Shown here piece by piece: positions 22,964-31,800 of a stretch of 49,760 nucleotides of DNA. The notes under the pieces are model-generated. The model worked only from the letters and a program-made list of their open reading frames with translations. It did no database searches and had not been told where the DNA came from. This DNA comes from Marivirga sp. (GTDB lineage: Bacteria; Bacteroidota; Bacteroidia; Cytophagales; Cyclobacteriaceae). The translations under genes were made by a program, and so were the position numbers. Position 1 is the stretch's first letter. Each line of letters starts with the position of its first letter. The stretch spans positions 1-49,760 of the forward strand of contig NZ_JAGXGF010000110.1 in assembly GCF_024636815.1 (NCBI RefSeq), given 5' to 3'.

Positions 22964-24069
22964 CCTATCTATTTTTAGGCCTATTGACGATTATTCTTAT
23001 TGTAATCATCGTGGACTTAATTTTATGGTTGGCGTGGAAACCAAAAGCTGAAAACCCAAAGCCTTACCAAGGTGAATTACCTTTTATTTCCATTCTAATG
23101 GCCGTCCGAAATGAAGTGCATACTGTAAACTATGCCTTAAATTCACTAGAAAAGCTTAATTACCCCAAAGATAAATATGAAGTTTTAATGGGTGATGATG
23201 ATTCCTCTGATGGCAGCACTAAAATTATGAAGGAGTGGGATAAGGAAACCAATAATTTCTTTTATATCCCCATCAAGGAAAAAGAGGGGCATTTAGATGC
23301 TAAAGCTAATGTGTTAGAGCAATTAGCTGAAAAAGCTAAAGGTGAATTTATGATGATCACCGATGCCGATGTAGAAGTTCCTTCTAGTTGGCTTATGAAA
23401 CAACTAGCTTGCTGGAAAGAAGGATCAGGTATTCAAAGTGGCTTCACCATCATAAAAGCTAATGATTTCTTATCTAGTATGCAAATGATAGATTGGAGTC
23501 TGGCGCTGGGCATGGTGAAAATTGTCAGCGGCTGGAAAATACCTGTTACGGCTGTTGGAAATAATATGATGATAAGTAAAGAAGCTTACAATAAAGTCGG
23601 GGGTTATAAAAATATTCCTTTCTCTGTAACAGAAGATTTCGCTTTATTTCAAGCTGTGGCCAAACAAGGGTATCGTTACCAACAGTTAGCAAATGAAGAT
23701 AGCTTAGTAAAGACATTTGCTATTAAAGGCTTCTGGAATTTAATGAATCAACGCAAAAGATGGATGAGTGGCGCATTAAAACTGCCTCCTTTTATGGTAG
23801 CTCTTTTGGTATTTCAAGCATTATATTATCCTGCTATGATAGCTATGATCTTTGTCAATCCATTTGTAGCAATACCATTATTTGGTCTAAAAATAACTCT
23901 TCAAAGTTTATTTATTAATAAAATAGTGGAAAGACTCAATCAATATGTGCCTTTAGGTAATCTTTTCATCTTCGAATTCTATAGTGCTTTCATTTCTATT
24001 GCACTTCTTTTCTTTTATCTCTTACCTTTGCCCGTGAAATGGAAAGGAAGAAAATTCGCTAAAAGATGA
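22960..24069 (+). CDS. Membrane glycosyltransferase, family 2
   Basis: A 369-residue protein. An N-terminal helix (about 2-24) is followed by a GT-A domain with SILMAVRNEVHTV, MGDDDSSDGST (DxD-type region), ITDADVEVPSSW and TEDFALF, then the processive motif QRKRW. Three C-terminal hydrophobic segments follow. It is a likely synthase of a membrane-linked or exported polysaccharide. Its start codon overlaps the deacetylase stop (ATGA), and its own stop overlaps the TatD gene start in the same way. Together with the deacetylase it resembles the logic of polymer synthase plus modifying enzyme; the sugar is unknown. Confidence 0.9.
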   Translation: MTYLFLGLLTIILIVIIVDLILWLAWKPKAENPKPYQGELPFISILMAVRNEVHTVNYALNSLEKLNYPKDKYEVLMGDDDSSDGSTKIMKEWDKETNNFFYIPIKEKEGHLDAKANVLEQLAEKAKGEFMMITDADVEVPSSWLMKQLACWKEGSGIQSGFTIIKANDFLSSMQMIDWSLALGMVKIVSGWKIPVTAVGNNMMISKEAYNKVGGYKNIPFSVTEDFALFQAVAKQGYRYQQLANEDSLVKTFAIKGFWNLMNQRKRWMSGALKLPPFMVALLVFQALYYPAMIAMIFVNPFVAIPLFGLKITLQSLFINKIVERLNQYVPLGNLFIFEFYSAFISIALLFFYLLPLPVKWKGRKFAKR

Positions 24070-24821
24070 TTGAAACACATGCACATTTATACGCTCAGGA
24101 ATTTGATGAAGATAGACCGGAAATGATAGAGAGGGCAGAAGAAGCTGGAGTTGAAAAATTCTATATGCCTAATATTGATCACGAATCTATTGAGCCAATG
24201 ATGGAGGTGGAAGATAAATTCTCAAATACCATAGCAACTATGGGAATCCATCCATGCCATGTTGAAAAGCATTTTGAAAAACAATTATACGAAGTAGAAG
24301 ATTGGTTGAATAAAAGAAAATTTGTAGCAGTAGGAGAGATAGGGCTTGATTTCTATTGGGATAAAAGCTTGATGAAGGAGCAAAAGGAAGCTTTAAGAAT
24401 TCAGATTGAATTAGCTAAAAAGCATAATATCCCCATTATTTTGCATTGCAGAGATTCTTTTCAGGAAACTTATGAGATAGTGAAAGAAATGAAAGATGAA
24501 AAATTAAAGGGAGTTTTTCATTGCTTTACAGGAAATGCAGAAGATGCCCAAAAAGTAATTGATTTAGGTTTCTATCTTGGAATAGGTGGAGTGGTTACTT
24601 TTAAAAATGGGGGTCTAGCAGAGCATATTCCTGATATTGATATCAATCGAATGGTATTGGAGACCGATGCGCCCTATTTAGCACCAACACCTAAAAGAGG
24701 GAAAAGGAATGAATCTGTTTATTTGGAATTAATTGCTCAGAAAATTGCAGATTTGAAGCAGATCCCTAAAGAAGAACTTATTAATATTACCTCATCTAAT
24801 GCTAAAGCATTATTTTCCTGA
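24066..24821 (+). CDS. TatD-family metal-dependent deoxyribonuclease
   Basis: A 251-residue TIM-barrel hydrolase. THAH at the N-terminus (His5, His7), GEIGLDFYW (Glu91), ILHCRDS (His127), VFHCFTG (His152) and ETDAPYLAP (Asp201) form the binuclear metal site in the order known for TatD enzymes. TatD proteins are Mg-dependent 3'-5' exonucleases, and some act on other small substrates. It overlaps the glycosyltransferase by 4 bp and abuts the asparaginase gene (the stop TGA is directly followed by ATG), so it is part of the same operon, with no obvious link to polysaccharide. Confidence 0.93.
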   Translation: MIETHAHLYAQEFDEDRPEMIERAEEAGVEKFYMPNIDHESIEPMMEVEDKFSNTIATMGIHPCHVEKHFEKQLYEVEDWLNKRKFVAVGEIGLDFYWDKSLMKEQKEALRIQIELAKKHNIPIILHCRDSFQETYEIVKEMKDEKLKGVFHCFTGNAEDAQKVIDLGFYLGIGGVVTFKNGGLAEHIPDIDINRMVLETDAPYLAPTPKRGKRNESVYLELIAQKIADLKQIPKEELINITSSNAKALFS

Positions 24822-25892
24822 ATGATGAAGCCTTACGAATTAATTCATATTGAAACCGCCACGCCTAAAGCGCCTGAAAAATCGGTCATGATCATCTATA
24901 CTGGAGGAACTCTTGGTATGGTATATAATGAAGAGCAGGCACTGGTTCCATTTGATTTTCAGAATATACTGGATGAAGTTCCTTCTCTAAGAAATTTCAA
25001 CTTAAAAATCACAGTTGCTTCATTTAATAATCTGATAGACTCATCAAATGTTAACCCCAAGCATTGGGATGATATTGCCGGTTTAGTGGAAGATTATTAT
25101 ACTGAATACGATGGCTTTATTGTCATTCATGGTACGGATACCATGGCTTATACAGCTTCAGCCATAAGTTTTATGTTAGAGGGCTTAAACAAGCCCGTCA
25201 TATTCACTGGCGCACAATTGCCCATTGGCGCTGCTCGTTCAGATGCTCGTGAAAATTTAATTACAGCTATTGAAATTGCCAGTCAGAAATTAAATCACAG
25301 GCCCATAGTATCAGAAGTTTGTATTTATTTTGATAATTTGCTTTTAAGAGCAAATAGAGCTAAAAAAGTAGAAAGCGTTCAATTTGATGCCTTTCAAAGT
25401 GAAAATTATCCTGTTTTAGCTGAGGCAGGAGTCATTATAGAATATAATTTCTCGGCTTTAAGGGAATTTCAATCGGAAGTTGACCTCAAAGTCAGGAAGA
25501 ATATTCAGCAAGAGGTAGCCATTTTGAAAGTATTCCCCGGGATTTCTAAAGCCTTTGTAGAGGGGATTTTATCTATTAAAGGACTAAGAGGCTTAGTAAT
25601 AGAAACTTATGGTTCTGGGAATGCCCCGACAGAGAAATGGTTTATTGATGCATTGCAAAATGCTATTGATAAAGGGATTCTAATCTTGAATGTTTCTCAA
25701 TGCATGGGAGGTAAGGTGATCCAAGGTCGATATCAGACAAGTAAGGATTTGCAATCCATTGGTGTAATAAGTGGAAGTGATATAACAACAGAAGCAGCTA
25801 TCACCAAATTGATGTATGTGCTGAGTCATGCTCATACAAAAGAAATGCAACAAAATTATTTAATAAAGCCACTTCGGGGAGAAATGGAATAA
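24822..25892 (+). CDS. ansA: Asparaginase (type I, cytoplasmic)
   Basis: A 356-residue enzyme converting L-asparagine to aspartate and ammonia. The first nucleophile motif is IYTGGTLG (TGGT 27-30), the second VIHGTDTMAY (HGTDTM 103-108), and GAQLPIG follows. These are the two catalytic triads of the family. No signal peptide, so it is cytoplasmic type I. The start ATG directly follows the TatD stop. The first methionine is doubled (MMKP); either could be used. It is the last gene of the operon. A TGTAACTACA palindrome lies 10 bp after its stop. Confidence 0.93.
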   Translation: MMKPYELIHIETATPKAPEKSVMIIYTGGTLGMVYNEEQALVPFDFQNILDEVPSLRNFNLKITVASFNNLIDSSNVNPKHWDDIAGLVEDYYTEYDGFIVIHGTDTMAYTASAISFMLEGLNKPVIFTGAQLPIGAARSDARENLITAIEIASQKLNHRPIVSEVCIYFDNLLLRANRAKKVESVQFDAFQSENYPVLAEAGVIIEYNFSALREFQSEVDLKVRKNIQQEVAILKVFPGISKAFVEGILSIKGLRGLVIETYGSGNAPTEKWFIDALQNAIDKGILILNVSQCMGGKVIQGRYQTSKDLQSIGVISGSDITTEAAITKLMYVLSHAHTKEMQQNYLIKPLRGEME

Positions 25893-25901
25893 AGAAATAT
25901 T

Positions 25902-25911
25902 TGTAACTACA
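25902..25911. promoter_or_regulatory. TGTAACTACA palindrome downstream of the asparaginase gene
   Basis: One of four TGTAnnTACA sites in intergenic DNA of this window. It lies 10 bp after the asparaginase stop and about 180 bp before tRNA-Ser. It may regulate something further down, or be a chance match. Confidence 0.3.
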
Positions 25912-26083
25912 TGGAATAATATAATTATTAACCCTAATCATGCTATTTGCAACTGAATTGCATGTTAATAATAGATTTATATTTACCATTTGACAAAATG
26001 GGCTTGCATGAAGAATAAATTATTAATTTATTTGTGCACGTTTGAAAAGAGTTTAATCGAAAAATAAATATTTACAGACAAAA

Positions 26084-26170
26084 GGAGAGGTGCCAGAGTG
26101 GTCGATCGGGCTCGCCTGGAAAGCGAGTGTGCCTTCACGGGTACCGAGGGTTCGAATCCCTCCTTCTCCG
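26084..26170 (+). tRNA. tRNA-Ser (anticodon GGA)
   Basis: An 87-nt gene with a type II (long variable arm) structure. The acceptor GGAGAGG pairs with CTTCTCC (one G-U) with a G discriminator. The anticodon stem CTCGC/GCGAG carries the loop CTGGAAA with anticodon GGA. A variable arm follows, then a T-arm with GTTCGAATC. CCA is not encoded. Confidence 0.95.
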
Positions 26171-26343
26171 CATTTTGCTCAATTTTTTAATCTTAATTAA
26201 CCTATATTCGTTAAATATTGAGGTATTGGCTTAAAGAATTGCTAAAAAAATTTTCTGTTTGTCGATATTTGTGTAAAATTGGACTTGGTTTTCATTTAAC
26301 TAACATATAATAACTAAAAAAGAAAATTACAAACAACTTAACT

Positions 26344-27189
26344 ATGAAAAAGCTATTTGTTTTAATGATGATGGCCGGAGCTTTAGCATTCGGTTTCAAT
26401 GGCAATGCGATTGCTCAGGATGAGGAAGCAACCTCAGGAATGGAAAATGATACAACTGCTATGGAAGGGGATTCTACTGATGTATCTGACTCAGCTGCTG
26501 TAGAGGATACAATGCCGACTACGGTTGTAGAAGAGGAGGAAGTTGTAGAAGAACAAGGCTTTCACCAAATTGTAAAAGAGAAGTTTATTGAAGGTGGATG
26601 GGAATTCATGTCAGTAGTATTAATATGTTTAATCTTAGGATTAGCTATTTCTATTGAAAGAATCATTACCCTAAACTTAGCAACCACAAACACTAACAAA
26701 TTATTGGCTAATGTAGAAGATGCATTAAACCAAGGTGGTGTTGAAGCTGCAAAAGAAGTGACAAAAAACACTAGAGGTCCAGTAGCATCTATTTTTACAC
26801 AAGGTTTGATGAGAATGTCAGAAGGTGTTGAAATGGTTGAGAAATCTGTAATTTCTTACGGTTCTGTTGAAATGGGTCGTTTAGAAAGAGGATTGGTTTG
26901 GATATCATTATTTATCTCTCTTGCTCCAATGTTAGGTTTCATGGGTACTGTAATTGGTATGATTGGTGCATTTGATGCTATCGAAGAAGCTGGTGATATT
27001 TCTCCTTCATTGGTTGCGGGTGGTATTAAAGTAGCCTTGTTAACAACAGTTGCTGGTTTGATCGTTGCGGTTATCTTACAATTATTTTACAACTATTGCG
27101 TTTCTAAAGTAGATTCTTTAGTAAACCAAATGGAAGATGCTTCTATTGCTTTAGTTGATATTTTAGTGAAGCATAATCTTACTAAGTAA
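26344..27189 (+). CDS. exbB: ExbB/TolQ/MotA-type proton channel protein
   Basis: A 281-residue protein. A signal-like N-terminus (1-24, ending AIAQ) is followed by an acidic low-complexity stretch (about 26-75), as in Bacteroidota ExbB proteins. Then comes a TolQ-type domain with three membrane helices (about 90-110, 182-208 and 222-245) and the channel motifs SLAPMLGFMGTVIGMIGAF and KVALLTTVAGLIVAV. ExbB with ExbD uses the proton gradient to drive TonB at outer-membrane receptors. It heads a four-gene operon with a 107-residue membrane protein and two ExbD genes. Three receptors in this window are possible clients. Confidence 0.93.
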   Translation: MKKLFVLMMMAGALAFGFNGNAIAQDEEATSGMENDTTAMEGDSTDVSDSAAVEDTMPTTVVEEEEVVEEQGFHQIVKEKFIEGGWEFMSVVLICLILGLAISIERIITLNLATTNTNKLLANVEDALNQGGVEAAKEVTKNTRGPVASIFTQGLMRMSEGVEMVEKSVISYGSVEMGRLERGLVWISLFISLAPMLGFMGTVIGMIGAFDAIEEAGDISPSLVAGGIKVALLTTVAGLIVAVILQLFYNYCVSKVDSLVNQMEDASIALVDILVKHNLTK

Positions 27190-27213
27190 GTTTAACCTTT
27201 AAAGTTTAACTAA

Positions 27214-27537
27214 ATGGAAATTGTAGATATAATGTTATATGGTGCATATTTGTTGGTAATTGTTGCCGCTTTAGGAGCAATAGTTTTACCACTTATCAGT
27301 GCACTAAGTAACCCAAAGAGTCTTTTAAAGTCGGCTTTGGGGGTATTGGTAATCGGTGTAGTTTATTTAATTAGCTGGGGTATCTCAGGTGATGAAGTAA
27401 CTGCTAAGTACATTAAATTCGATATTACAAGTACTTCTTCTCAGGTGATTGGTGGTGTATTAATTACCACTTACTTATTGATGGGAATAGCTGTAGTGTC
27501 TATTGTTTATTCTGAAATTGCAAAAATTATAAGATAA
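27214..27537 (+). CDS. Small three-helix membrane protein of the ExbB-ExbD operon
   Basis: A 107-residue protein with three hydrophobic segments (about 7-30, 39-58 and 78-100) and a short charged loop. I know no name or function. It sits between exbB (24 bp gap) and the first exbD (one-base overlap, TAATG), a position commonly filled by such a gene in Bacteroidota operons. It is likely a subunit or regulator of the energising complex, which is inference from its place. Confidence 0.75.
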   Translation: MEIVDIMLYGAYLLVIVAALGAIVLPLISALSNPKSLLKSALGVLVIGVVYLISWGISGDEVTAKYIKFDITSTSSQVIGGVLITTYLLMGIAVVSIVYSEIAKIIR

Positions 27538-28103
27538 TGGCTAGAAGTAAAGGAAGAGCAACAGCAGAGGTGAATGCCGGTTCAATGGCCGATATTGCAT
27601 TCTTATTGTTAATATTCTTTCTTGTAACTACTACCATTGCATCTGATAAAGGATTGTCTTTAACCTTACCACCCGAAAAAGATGATGCTGAGGAAATCGA
27701 TCTCAAAATTAAAGAGAGAAATCTTTTTAAAGTAGCTATTAATTCAGCAGATAGATTATTGGTGGAAGGTGAAAGAATGGATGATTATACTAAGATTAAA
27801 GATATGTTAATCGAACATGTTATGAATCCAGGTAATAATCCGGAATTAGCGGAAAATCCACAAGATGCAATTGTTTCCTTTAAGACCGATAGAGGGACAA
27901 GTTATGAGATATATATTAATGTACTGGATCAATTACAAGGTGCTTACTATCAAATCTATGCGGATAGAGCCGGAATTCCTGTTGATGAATTTAGGGCATT
28001 AAATACCAGTAATCCTAAGGAAAGAGCTATTTATGACAGAGGAAAAGGAGATATTCCAATGGCGATTTCTATTGCAGAACCAACTAATATAGGAGGGAAA
28101 TAA
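27537..28103 (+). CDS. exbD: ExbD/TolR-type biopolymer transport protein, first copy
   Basis: A 188-residue protein with an N-terminal membrane anchor: SMADIAFLLLIFFLVTTTIAS (17-37), where Asp20 is the proton-carrying residue. A periplasmic domain with a strand-rich TolR-like part follows (about 50-188), longer than classical ExbD. It starts one base inside the stop of the small membrane gene. The second ExbD gene follows after 3 bp. In many Bacteroidota the two ExbD proteins are not interchangeable and probably form a mixed complex with ExbB. Confidence 0.92.
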   Translation: MARSKGRATAEVNAGSMADIAFLLLIFFLVTTTIASDKGLSLTLPPEKDDAEEIDLKIKERNLFKVAINSADRLLVEGERMDDYTKIKDMLIEHVMNPGNNPELAENPQDAIVSFKTDRGTSYEIYINVLDQLQGAYYQIYADRAGIPVDEFRALNTSNPKERAIYDRGKGDIPMAISIAEPTNIGGK

Positions 28104-28106
28104 GAT

Positions 28107-28589
28107 ATGTCAAAGTTTAAAAAGAAAACCAGTGCGAGTCAGGATATCCCTACAGCAGCACTACCGGATATTATTTTTATGCTCCTGTTCTTTTTCATGG
28201 TAACAACGGTATTACGTGAAACCGAAATTAAGGTGGAACAAAAAATACCTAAAGCTGAACAAATGAAAAAGATTGAAAGAAAATCTTTGGTTAGCTACTT
28301 GTACATTGGAAAACCTAAACAAACTGAAAGGTTTGGGGGTGAAGCAAAAATTCAGGCCAATGATGTATTTGTAGAACCAAAAGATATTCTTCTTTGGGTA
28401 GCAAAAGAAAAAGATAAATTAGCTGAAGCTGAGCGAGATAAGATCACTATTGCTTTAAAAGTTGATAGTGAAGCTAAAATGGGAATTATTTCCGATGTTC
28501 AGCAACAGTTAAGAAAAGCAAATGCACGTAAGTTGATGTATAATACATTGAAATTGACGAATAAGGATAAACAAAATTCTTTATTATAA
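28107..28589 (+). CDS. exbD: ExbD/TolR-type biopolymer transport protein, second copy
   Basis: A 160-residue protein with the same plan: ALPDIIFMLLFFFMVTTVLRE (about 18-38), where Asp21 is the membrane-embedded acid, then a periplasmic domain with KVDSEAKMGIISDVQQQLRKA near the end. It differs clearly from the first copy outside the anchor, so the pair is ancient rather than a recent duplication. It is the last gene of the operon and ends before a strong terminator. Confidence 0.92.
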   Translation: MSKFKKKTSASQDIPTAALPDIIFMLLFFFMVTTVLRETEIKVEQKIPKAEQMKKIERKSLVSYLYIGKPKQTERFGGEAKIQANDVFVEPKDILLWVAKEKDKLAEAERDKITIALKVDSEAKMGIISDVQQQLRKANARKLMYNTLKLTNKDKQNSLL

Positions 28590-28604
28590 ATATTAAGTTT
28601 TTTT

Positions 28605-28641
28605 AAAAAACCTCATTTCATATAATGGAATGAGGTTTTTT
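28605..28641 (+). terminator. Terminator of the ExbB-ExbD operon
   Basis: AAAAAACCTCATT (28605-28617) pairs with AATGAGGTTTTTT (28629-28641), 13 bp with an 11-base loop, and runs on into more T. Confidence 0.88.
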
Positions 28642-28676
28642 TTTTGTGAAGAGTCTGCAAGTAGAAGTTTGGAAAG

Positions 28677-29978
28677 TTGAAAATTAATCAATCCAAAACC
28701 ATCAATGCATGGTGCATGTATGACTGGGCTAACTCAGTTTATGCAATTGTTATAAAGTCGTCAATTTTTCCGGTTTTTTATAATACAGCAACTCAAAATG
28801 CCTTTGATGGGGATATAGTTGATTTTTTTGGTTTTCAATTCGTTAATACTGCATTGTATTCATTTGCTATATCTTTTAGTTTTTTAGTCGTTGCAATAAT
28901 TTCTCCTCTTCTTTCTGGTATTGCTGACTATTCTTCCAATAAGAAAGCTTTTATGAAGTTTTTCACTTATTTAGGAGCACTTTCATGCATCGGTTTATTC
29001 TTTTTTACTGGAGAAAATGTGGAATGGGCCATTATTTGCTCTGTTTTGGCAAGTATTGGATACACAGGGAGCCTTGTTTTTTATAACTCATTTTTACCTA
29101 TAATTGCAACTCCCGACAGACATGATATTATCAGTGCCAAAGGCTTTTCCTTAGGCTATATCGGAAGTATTCTTTTGTTAATTATTAATCTTATTTGTAT
29201 TTCAAATCCGCAATGGTTTGGTTTAGAGAGTACGGCCTTAATAGCCCGGTTCTCTTTTTTAACAGTGGGATTATGGTGGATAGGTTTTGCTCAAATAACT
29301 TTTAGTACTTTAAAGGAAACTAAAAGACCCATTAATTACTCTAAGTCTTTAATCATTAATGGATATAAAGAAATTGTAAAAGTTTTTAATGAAGTTAGGA
29401 TTCAACCTATCTTAAAATTCTTTTTAACATCCTTTTTCTTTTATAGTATGGGTGTCCAAACAGTAATGTATATGGCCGCCTCATTTGGCAGTAAGGAACT
29501 TAATCTTCCAGGGGATAAATTGATTATAACTATTATAATAATTAATGCTGTAGCAATTATTGGTTCTTACGGATTTGCCTATATTTCAAAAAGGAAGACT
29601 AATAAGTTTTCTCTTTTGATTATGTTAGCTATTTGGGTGGGTATTTGTATTTATGCCTACTTCGTTTATACTGATTATCAGTTTTATATTTTAGCTCTTG
29701 TGGTGGGCTTAGTAATGGGAGGAATTCAATCTCTTTCAAGAAGTACTTATGCCAAATTAATGCCTAAAAACACCAATGATCAGGCCTCTTATTTTAGTTT
29801 TTATGATGTTACTGAAAAGTTAGCGGTAGTTATTGGTACTTTTTCTTATGGTTTTATTGAACAATGGACAGGAAGCATGCGCAATAGCACTATCACGTTA
29901 GGACTTTTCTTTGCAGTTGGAATTGGATTTTTATTAATGGCACGTATTCCTTCAAGCTTGAATTATAATAAAACCTAA
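28677..29978 (+). CDS. MFS transporter of the UMF1/Atg22-like family
   Basis: A 433-residue protein with about 12 membrane segments. The opening NAWCMYDWANSVYAIVI (about 10-26) is the hallmark of UMF1 transporters, related to the vacuolar effluxer Atg22. Others are SPLLSGIADYSSNKKAFM (about 80-97), the MFS loop motif, and SRSTYAKLMPKNTNDQASYFSFYDVTEK near the end. Substrates in bacteria are uncertain. The start is TTG 28677; no ATG precedes the conserved opening. Its stop (29976-29978) directly touches the stop of the opposite-strand GAF protein gene (29979-29981). Confidence 0.9.
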   Translation: MKINQSKTINAWCMYDWANSVYAIVIKSSIFPVFYNTATQNAFDGDIVDFFGFQFVNTALYSFAISFSFLVVAIISPLLSGIADYSSNKKAFMKFFTYLGALSCIGLFFFTGENVEWAIICSVLASIGYTGSLVFYNSFLPIIATPDRHDIISAKGFSLGYIGSILLLIINLICISNPQWFGLESTALIARFSFLTVGLWWIGFAQITFSTLKETKRPINYSKSLIINGYKEIVKVFNEVRIQPILKFFLTSFFFYSMGVQTVMYMAASFGSKELNLPGDKLIITIIIINAVAIIGSYGFAYISKRKTNKFSLLIMLAIWVGICIYAYFVYTDYQFYILALVVGLVMGGIQSLSRSTYAKLMPKNTNDQASYFSFYDVTEKLAVVIGTFSYGFIEQWTGSMRNSTITLGLFFAVGIGFLLMARIPSSLNYNKT

Positions 29979-31556
29979 TTAATCTTCTGCATTTTGCATC
30001 TTTTCTTCCATCATTTTTTCTTTTCTTCTCATTTCTTCTTGAGTAGCTTCCAATTCCTCCATATTTTGCCTTAATTCTTCCTCTTGAGCTCTCATTTCTT
30101 CTGCCTGTTGTTGCATTTGCTCTAATAGAATTCGTGTTTTCTCATTATTTTGAGTGGTGGCAATGGCAGAAGCTACATATTCACCTGCTTTTTCTAAAAA
30201 CTCAATTTCATGCTTCTCGAATTTTTTAAAAGAAGCTAATTCTATTAGTGATTGTACTTTGTCATTGTATAGCATAGGTACAATAGCCAGACATGTAGGA
30301 GTAGAGTCTCCCAGACCGGATTTAATGAATGTATAATTTTGAGGAATTTCAGTTAAAAATAAAGTTTCTTTTTCTAAATAAGTTTGCCCTACTAAACCTT
30401 GTCCAATCTCAACTTTTTTATTTAAAAATTTACGTCTATCAAAAGCATAAGCTGCTGATAACTCTAAGTATTTTTGATCTTCATCATCCTCATCTTGAAC
30501 TAGTATAAACAAACTTCCTTGTTGTGCTCCTAAATATTCTGTTAAGTATTTAGTAGATTGAAAAGTGAGATCTTTAGTATCTTGTTCACTGTTTCGAATT
30601 ATCTCTGTAAGTTTAGAAAGCCCCTCAGTTGACCATATTCGTTTTTTATTTTCAATATCAGCCAATTGCATTTGTTTTTTCATCTCAATGAGCTGACCTG
30701 CAAGATTCTCTTTATTTAGCTCTCTATTTTCTTCTGTCATTCCTTCCCATTCCACATTATATTCACCTGATGCCACTTTTCTAACAAATTGAGCAGCTTT
30801 TTTCAGATTACCGATAGAGCCATTTAATATTTTAGCAGCACCTCTGAAACGGGTATCACCATCATCGAATAAATATTTTTTATTATTATCCCTTAAATTA
30901 ATTAATAAGGCAGTTCTGTTTTTTTCGTCTTTTCTGAGTTTAATTAAAATGAAGATCAGGGTAGGTAATCCAATTAACAATAGTAAAAGTTGAACTATAG
31001 TATTTTGAAAAATTGCTCTTTCATATCTTGATTGAGCTTTTTCTACCAGTTGTTTCTCAAAAGCATATAATCTAGATGTAAAGGCATCATTTATAGGCCA
31101 AAAAGTTCTACCAAAATCATCCTTTAGCAATTCTTTGTAAGCCTCTAGGTTATCATTTTTTAAATGACGTACCATTTCTTCATATAGATCAGCATATTTT
31201 TTAAAGCCAGCTTTTAATTTTGGGTAATTAACTGGATCTGAATAGCCTTGAATAGCAAAAAGGCTGTCTAATTTTTTGAAATTTTGACGGTTTTCTCGTC
31301 TTGCATTAGCAACACTCCAGAATAAAAAACCATCTTCTCTTATCAAAGCATAGCCTCTTCCGCTAATATCCATTTGTCGGATATTAAGTAATGTGTTTTC
31401 AGATACTCTAACTACCATATCGGCTTGTTCCTGCGTTTCTAAAGCGTCACTCATTACTTTTTTATTGTAAAAGGATAGCGTCACACTCAATAATATCAAT
31501 GCAGAAACTGCATATATGGCTATGGATATCAAGTGTTTATTCAAAAAACTCCTCAT
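29979..31556 (-). CDS. Membrane sensor with GAF domain and coiled coil, no kinase
   Basis: A 525-residue protein. A membrane helix (about 9-29), then an extracellular helical domain of CHASE3 type (30-185, with RQMDISGRGYALI), a second helix (about 188-206) and a HAMP-like linker (about 240-270). A GAF domain follows (about 310-475: QQGSLFILVQDE, GQGLVGQTYLEKE, LIELASFKKFEKHEIEFLEKAGEYVASAIA), then a glutamate- and methionine-rich coiled coil to the end. No kinase or methyl-accepting motif is visible. It probably passes a signal to another kinase or complex. Transcription is convergent with the UMF1 transporter. Confidence 0.8.
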   Translation of the reverse strand: MRSFLNKHLISIAIYAVSALILLSVTLSFYNKKVMSDALETQEQADMVVRVSENTLLNIRQMDISGRGYALIREDGFLFWSVANARRENRQNFKKLDSLFAIQGYSDPVNYPKLKAGFKKYADLYEEMVRHLKNDNLEAYKELLKDDFGRTFWPINDAFTSRLYAFEKQLVEKAQSRYERAIFQNTIVQLLLLLIGLPTLIFILIKLRKDEKNRTALLINLRDNNKKYLFDDGDTRFRGAAKILNGSIGNLKKAAQFVRKVASGEYNVEWEGMTEENRELNKENLAGQLIEMKKQMQLADIENKKRIWSTEGLSKLTEIIRNSEQDTKDLTFQSTKYLTEYLGAQQGSLFILVQDEDDEDQKYLELSAAYAFDRRKFLNKKVEIGQGLVGQTYLEKETLFLTEIPQNYTFIKSGLGDSTPTCLAIVPMLYNDKVQSLIELASFKKFEKHEIEFLEKAGEYVASAIATTQNNEKTRILLEQMQQQAEEMRAQEEELRQNMEELEATQEEMRRKEKMMEEKMQNAED

Positions 31557-31800
31557 AATTCTTAAAAAATTTATAAGATTAACAACATTAAATTAGAATA
31601 TAAATCTGGCATAACAAAGACTTGATTAATTTAAAAATTGTGCTTTGATGTGCTTTTTATGATGAGATTTAATTTGATTGACGATTTTATTTTTAAATCC
31701 ATTAATACTCATAAAATACCAGTAAAATAATAGATGGATTTTTTTTTATTTAATTATATAAAAAGTACTATTTTCATTCTTTAATCTAAAACTACGTAAA

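Noticed and set aside
25930-25980. Weak hairpin (TATTAA...TTAATA with CATGC/GCATG) after asparaginase as a terminator
   Set aside because: The pairing is broken, the loop is large and there is no T-run.
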